Source: Isoetes taiwanensis
Lineage: Eukaryota > Streptophyta > Lycopodiopsida > Isoetales > Isoetaceae
Length of the DNA: 64,000 nucleotides
NCBI GenBank assembly: GCA_021234155.1
Contig: JAJEKV010000033.1
Span: 13,277,614-13,341,613, forward strand
Direction of reading: 5' to 3'
In this document: in pieces, positions 58,091-64,000 of the stretch
Numbering within the stretch: position 1 is the stretch's first letter
Layout of the letters: each line of letters opens with the position of its first letter
Notes under the pieces: model-generated
The model's input: only the letters and a program-made list of their open reading frames with translations
Databases searched by the model: none
What the model was told of the DNA's origin: nothing
Made by a program: the position numbers and the translations under genes

Positions 58091-58823
58091 TTGATATTAG
58101 CACCTCTCTCTTGACCTCACTCAAAGACAACTCACTACTAGACATAGGGTTTAGGCAAGTCACATTCCAACTTGGGTATATATTTTGCATCATGCCATTA
58201 CTAGCCTAGAAGAATCTCTAGGGGTATGGTAGGACAACATTACGTTTTTCAGCCAACGCATTATTTAATCCCCCCTTCCCCCTCCCCGCTTTTTTTTTGG
58301 GTGTAAAAGCTCTTTCATCATTAGAGACTACTGCATTTTTTTTGTAAGCATGCATAAATTTGTTATAAAAGAAGTGAATGAATCACATGCTGCCTTTGTT
58401 TGCATATTAGAAGATTTCCATGACAATGTCTACTTGCTTGCAGCCCTAGCCTGTGGATCTGTAGCTGGTTAACATCTAGGTCTATATAGTAATTTATCCT
58501 TTTCATCCTTATTGATAGAACCATTGCATGCCGTACACTCTACATCTTCACCCCCCAACTATACACTGCATTATTTGCAACTTGGCATTTTGGCATTCTG
58601 GAAATTCTTAGAAAATAAAAGAACAACTACTACCATTTTTAATGCATATCAACTAATATCCTAAACCTATGGTACTCTATTCGATCCACATACTCCATGA
58701 TGTTGATCTATTCCATCACACCTATCTGTTCAACTCCATTCCTTTCTATACTACTTATTGCATTCCATTCCATTTCACCTATGCATTTTTTTGCATCTAT
58801 CCATTTTGTGCATCCGTGATTAA

Positions 58824-58853
58824 TGCCCGGCATCGCCGGGCACACATTCCTAG
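58824..58853 (+). mobile_element. Second Helitron 3' terminus
   Basis: Perfect 8-bp hairpin TGCCCGGC-ATC-GCCGGGCA (58824-58842), then CACACATTC and CTAG followed by a host T. The form is the same as at 44726 on the same strand. The 5' TC end was not located. Confidence 0.75.
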
Positions 58854-60816
58854 TCTTACTTGTTTCAGGAACCACAATGAAGAAATAAAAATTAAATGAC
58901 TGTTAAGTGATGGGAAAAATTGGGTTGCTTCAAAAGTATAGGATTGTTGGGTTGTCCGAAATGGGCAAACAAGCAAACCCTTGTTTGGTGTTGTGTAGGG
59001 GTGGGAATATTCCAAGTCATTTTATAGAATATTCTTTAGATTTCCAGGTCACTTAAGGCACAAATCTTTTGAAGTACTTGTTATTTCTTCGTGTATTCTT
59101 TGCTTCTGACTTGTCTGTTGGGACCATTGAGATGACCTAGTGTTCGATGGCAAACAGTAGCAGGATAGTGCCTGTAGCCACTTATGTAATATGTGACGAG
59201 CCTGCCGAGTTAACCCTCCAGGCAACTCGGGATCTTGTCAAAACTTGCACATTCTAGCTGGCTAATGGTGGTTGAATCTTTCTTTTGCACAATCGAAACT
59301 TAAACCATTAGTAGAAATCCATCCTCACTAAGATACAATATAATTACTACTGTCCATCAAGAATACAAATTCAAATGATGTACTATCCATAATACTCTCA
59401 ATATATATACATAAATACTGCGAAGCAAGCTAAACAAAAGCTTTTTAACTCCAGATCACAACCATGATCCTCAGCTACATTGCTGCCATCCGCGCAACCA
59501 CTGCCTTGCTTGTTTACTGCACATGCACCCACTGGGGTTAGTCCTCTGACTAAGTGGAGATCCCTGGCTGCCTCTGCATGCATGGAAATACTCTGGAATC
59601 TTGGATACAAAGACATAAGCACAAGCAAAGAAAAGATTCTAGGTGAGTACAGTACTAGGCAATGACAACATAATCTAAGGAAATACCAAACTCTGAGCGA
59701 CAAAAGCAAAGAACATAGCCAAAATAACAAAACATCAGAAGCATAGCTCCGGGACAATGGGAAGCTCAGCCAGCCTATATGCAGGCCCAGTTAGCAGAGA
59801 AATGCCCAGCCAGCTCACATTTCGAGCCCCGTTGGCGGAGTTGGTGGGGTGAACCTCGTATGCGCATACCCTTCCCAGCCCACGTCTGGCGCTGGAGGAC
59901 CTCTTACCATGGAGTCACAGGAGTTGACGTACAACCTCATCGGGAAGCTACGCCCCTGAGGAGGCCACGCCCGGTGTCACAGAGCATAGATATAAAGAAC
60001 ACAGATGACATGAGAATGCCGGAACTACCCAGGCCACCAAACCTAGATGTCCGACCCCGGAGGATCCAATAGACATCAAGTTACCAAAACAACATGCAAA
60101 GACCATGATATGTGATGTGATGTTCATTAGAATATTTACTAAACACAGGTGCCTACATCATACTCTGCCCCTTGCTGAGGTTGCCCATATATGTTGAAGT
60201 AGCTTATCCAATGCTCCATGTTTACCTTCATGTAATTCCCTTGCCAAAGTTACTCATACATCCTAAACCATGTTGAAGTAGCAACTCCACGATGAAGACC
60301 TTGATAGCAATCCAACCATCGATGCTGAACCCTGCCCTTTTGGCAGCAGATCTATGACCTTACCAACATATCAAGAGCACTATGATCACAATACAAACAT
60401 GTCGAGGAAGTCACAAGCATGGTTGTCATATTAATGTGAATCCAACACCTATGTACTTCATCAGTTACGCCAAGCCATAGCCATTCTCAAAAGCCCCCAT
60501 AAGCTTCCTATGACTCTCTTGGCCAAACTATTCAATCCCAGATCTAACTAACGAAAAATCTCAAAACCCAGCACTTTCACTTAAGAATCAATGTAACATG
60601 ATGATCGCAACTGCATGTAATCCTTGCCACATTATCCTGAATCATAGCTCCACCTTTAGGAGCCAAAACAACACAGATGGCACAATTCTTGAGCTTCATG
60701 CTCAACTCACCGATTAGCTACCCAGATGCTCATATTCTCCTTTAGTTCTATCAAGGAGGATCTACTTAAGAGCCATCTCATGGTCAATCTGTCAGGTTCT
60801 TTACCATTTTAAAGTT
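58854..60816. other. Unassigned spacer
   Basis: About 2 kb. 59800-60070 is GC-rich and open on the plus strand but without a recognised domain. Confidence 0.4.
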
Positions 60817-60831
60817 ATCAACCTTTATATT

Positions 60832-61623
60832 GTTGCTGAAAGGGTGCCATGGGACTGTCATGAAAATATTCACAAAGGCAATCACTTTGTCAGATCAGTA
60901 TATCGCCTTCTTTTAGCACCACAGCCCTCCGGTTGCCAAATGGGTGGCACCTACAGGTTCCACAGCCCACTTTGTGTTGTACATGGCGATGGCTTTGGGA
61001 TAGGTTGCTCCACTCTAAAGTCTCTGTACTATGGTGGCAGGTTATCCACAGGTGTCTGCGAGTTAATGCCTTCCGACATCGCTATGATCCTCGCATATCT
61101 GCAGTATGCCCACTCTGTCTTTCAAATGTTGAGACTCTTGAGCATTGTCTCTTTGATTGTCCTGAGGTTCAACCAGCATGGTCCTGGCTACATGGTTTAT
61201 TTAACAGTACATTGGACTGCAGATGCATCCTCTTGGCGTCCTATCCCAATGCATGGCCTCCAGCTAAACAAAGGGCATTCCATCTTGGTTCCGGTTGGCT
61301 CCTATGGTCAATATGGGAGCGTCGCAGACACCACATCTTTCACGGCATCAATTCTTCTGCACGCGGTGTTATTACGGTGGCCCAGAAAAAGATATTGACA
61401 GCCTACGAGTGTTCCTCCCTTGACTCAGAAATGATGGAACGCATTTGGATTCAGTATCTTCGAATTGATTCTTATCATTAGTCTCCTATTCTGGAGTAAG
61501 TACATTGTGCTCCAGGCTCGTGCTCCTGTGGCATCTTTTGTGCTTACACAGTTAGATGAGACATGTAAATTTTTTATCTGATTAATAAACTTTTTGGCTT
61601 TCGTCCTTCAAAAAAAAAAAAAA
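60832..61623 (+). mobile_element. 5'-truncated L1-type LINE with poly(A) tail
   Basis: The element carries the reverse-transcriptase-associated zinc-binding domain (zf-RVT): HRCLRVNAFRHRYDPRISAV, then CPLCLSNVETLEHCLFDCPE and a Trp-rich tail (GWLLWSIWERRRHHIFHGIN). It ends at a 3' untranslated part and about 15 A residues. Target duplications ATCAACCTTTATATT flank it exactly (60817-60831 and 61624-61638). The 5' truncation removes endonuclease and reverse transcriptase. Confidence 0.95.
60933..61481 (+). pseudogene. L1 C-terminal zinc-binding domain (zf-RVT)
   Basis: Open frame of 182 codons ending at 61481 with the CPLC ... ETLEHCLFDCP zinc ligand pattern (C, C, H, C), starting inside the truncated ORF2. 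The frame is intact but lacks everything upstream, so it is not a functional protein by itself. Confidence 0.9.
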
Positions 61624-61638
61624 ATCAACCTTTATATT

Positions 61639-63325
61639 TCATACTAATTCAATTAGATTACAATCATTCATCAATAGATTTCCTTACTGTTACTATTCTT
61701 GTGACTATTCTGAGCAATCTGTGGCAGTCTTCACTGGTTCCATCCACATACAAGGCGCGGAGCCCCATCCAAAAGGTTTATTTCTTAATTAACTCCTTAT
61801 AATCGCAACAAATACTAAACCAAAGCAACATAGAGAAAAGTAAATACATATAAACAATAGAAAATGAAACATGACCAGTTAGTTCTAAACTTGTAGATGT
61901 CCAGCAAAGAAGATTCAAGACATGCCAAATCTGTTGATTCAAGCCCACATTGGCACTTCTCAAGCATTTTCAGATCTTTTTACCTCTGAATCAGTCCTTC
62001 TAGATATGTTTCTACTCACTTATCTTCCATAGCCTTACGAGCCTCCAACAAATTCATAAATATTCGCATGCAAAAATCATGTACAGACTAATCATGGCAA
62101 CTCATAGCATCTCAATTGATCAATAGCAAAACCCCACCTGATAATTTCTTCATTCATAGATCTCTGGACCCCTTGCAATTGATTGCGCCTCTAAAAATCG
62201 TCTTCTAACTCCAAGAATCAAACTGCAGAAGAACATACATAGTGCAGTCAATTCTGACTCAGCATCACTATTTCTATTATAACTTTCGCATATAGATGAG
62301 TTTCGGCCTGATCAGATGCATTCCGGAAAGCTTACTTGAAGATCTTTCCAGAAAAATAAAGATCACCTAAAAAGGATCTCGGGTTGCTGAGATATGATGC
62401 TTCAAATGTCGGGCTCCAAAACTGCCCAGAATTGCTCCCTGCCTTCATATCCTTTTGCCAAACAGACAAAACCCTGAACTCATGCTAGATACATGTTATA
62501 CATGTGTGCATACGTACATAAGTACATATACTGGCCCATTTGAACAAGGAAGAAGCAAGAAAAGTTAAGAGGCAAAGAAATTGGTAGCCATAGAGAATAG
62601 AGAATAGAGAAGTTATAGAGGATAGTGAAGAGAGAACTGGGAGACCATGAAACAACCAAGGAGGTAAAAGAAAAAAGCTGCCTAGACGATGGGATTTGAG
62701 ATGCAACAAGAAGAAGAGGAAGAACTACTAGAACTTATTCCAATTGCCGGAGATCACAGGAAAAGAGGCAGCAGCGAATGAAAATAGTCAGCCTTTGGGT
62801 TTGATGTTGAAGAAGCCATAGGTTGCAGCTTGAAAAATACCCATGAGAGCTCATAGGATTGGCGTTGCACGAATGAGAAGGTCCATTGGACAATCAGCAT
62901 TGAAGATTATGAACCAACAGGAAAATTGAAGCCACTTGAAGAATCATATAGAGCAGAGGCCAATGCTCATCTTCAAAAGATTGGCATGTAAGCTCAACTC
63001 TATCACTTGTTTTTTGTTATCCATGTGAGATTTAAAAAATCTTCAACTCAAAGTCACAATTTGGAAGCCAAGCTTGATCTATATTAATCATTCTTTTATT
63101 TTTTGTTATTATTGTATTTCTCTGCAACTTTTGTTCAAAATGTTTGCCATTGAATCAAAGATTGGGTGTGTGGGAGGATTGCAACTAAAATGCTTAGCGT
63201 AGTTTTGCAGATGGCTGACTGTGCAAATCTTTGATCTTCCAAATGCAGAGCTGCACATATGCCCGTCTGATGATGTGCTTGAATGGGGTCCACAATGCTA
63301 CCTGCATACACATTTGCTAGGAAGA
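61639..63325. other. Unassigned spacer
   Basis: About 1.7 kb AT-rich sequence. A short AGAGAATAGAGAATAGAGAA simple repeat lies at about 62595. No gene is recognised. Confidence 0.5.
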
Positions 63326-63800
63326 AGCACAGATTGATAGCTTCCATTCGCACAAATGCTCAATGCCTCAGATTTGAGATAGACAGATGGATTAGGGAGG
63401 CACGATAGGACAAGCTATGTTTGTGTTGCCAGCTGGAAGTAATTGAGGATGAGTGTCATACCCTTCAGAACTATCTGGCATTTGACCATATATGGGCACG
63501 CTACGCTGAGATGGTCCAATCTAACCAGCCGCTCCATGTGATGTTGGGCATAGCTTTAATAGGGTTATTGGGATCATAGCTGCAAGAGGTAATGGATATG
63601 CCCATTCAACTCTGACCCAAATATTACACTGACATGTTTCCATTGTACTGTTTATCAGCATGCTTATTACTGTCAAGGCTTTTCCCTCAATAATCCTTCG
63701 GGCAGGGGTTTTTTAAACCTGATAGTAGTACATTTGTTGTATCCTTTAATTGGATCCCATATGCCAATTGGTCTTCGTGGACGATAAAACTCCATTCATT
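63326..63800 (+). mobile_element. LINE 3' fragment, copy F
   Basis: 63340-63540 reads SIRTNAQCLRFEIDRWIREA, with VIEDECHTLQ, the LINE C-terminal domain seen in copies A and E. It is followed by the conserved 3' end (CAGCATGCTTATTACTGTCA, GGGGTTTTTTAAAC, TTCGTGGACGATAAAA). The pentanucleotide tail is nearly lost (CCATTCATT). Confidence 0.75.
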
Positions 63801-63836
63801 TAGATTCCATTTCAATGGATAAGATCAATTTAATTG

Positions 63837-63859
63837 TTTTTTTTTTTTTTTTTTTTTTT
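63837..63859. repeat. Poly(T) tract
   Basis: About 23 T residues near the window end, possibly the complement of a poly(A) tail of a minus-strand retroelement that lies to the left. No element body was recognised. Confidence 0.6.
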
Positions 63860-64000
63860 GCATATAAATAGAATATGCACCAAAAGATATACCATAACCA
63901 TTAGATTTTAGATATCCTCATATACTAAAAGATGTCATTATCCACTCTTGGGCTAATAAATTGCCCCCTTAACAATAATGGGATTGCTTATGCAGTGCTA

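Overview
The window is nuclear DNA of a land plant. The supporting evidence is a plant AMT1-type ammonium transporter, a plant organellar family-A DNA polymerase gene split by twelve exons' worth of spliceosomal introns, a PPR-protein relic, a Ty1/copia element primed by initiator tRNA-Met, two Helitron 3' ends, and many degraded LINE, SINE and foldback elements. The high repeat load, long AT-rich spacers and relic-rich texture suggest a large genome. A fern or another seed-free vascular plant is my impression only, because no marker in the window settles it.

Layout. 1-5693 is a nearly complete Ty1/copia element on the minus strand. 6960-12150 holds copies of one LINE family ending in (TTCTA)n, one of them caught in a very young 1.2 kb tandem duplication. 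13.1-14.8 kb has a small foldback element and a broken Ty3/gypsy-type gag. 15.87-16.28 kb and 18.88-19.40 kb are two tandem arrays built on the same palindrome (TCTCGACTCGCGAGTCGAGA). 19.82-21.62 kb is the longest copy of the (TTCTA)n LINE, with a reverse transcriptase. 23.4-25.1 kb is a broken transposase-like (DUF7869-type) gene. 26885-28499 is the ammonium transporter, which carries one frame break and an unusual His/Pro-rich tail. 28.7-34.6 kb is a wrecked copia element with a nested tandem repeat and a foldback element at its edge. 38.5-39.4 kb is a PPR pseudogene. 40353-44600 (minus) is a multi-exon gene whose 3' half encodes a Ulp1/C48-like domain and whose middle is split by a tRNA-derived SINE. 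A Helitron 3' end lies just outside it at 44726. 45931-52222 (minus) is the organellar DNA polymerase, for which I could join 12 exons into one 1199-codon frame. 54869-55169 is an intron-bearing pseudogene of ribosomal protein eL15. 58.85 kb has a second Helitron end, 60.8-61.6 kb a 5'-truncated L1 with a perfect 15-bp target duplication, and 63.3-63.8 kb another LINE 3' end.

The only clearly intact cellular gene is the DNA polymerase, which would replicate and repair plastid and mitochondrial DNA. The ammonium transporter is intact apart from one base. The Ulp1-like gene looks broken or heavily rearranged. No operon-like organisation exists. The remainder is transposons, relics and unassigned spacer. 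The observations I find most interesting are the palindromic arrays with compensatory changes between arms, the LINE family with a conserved 3' hairpin plus pentanucleotide tail, and the transporter frame break.
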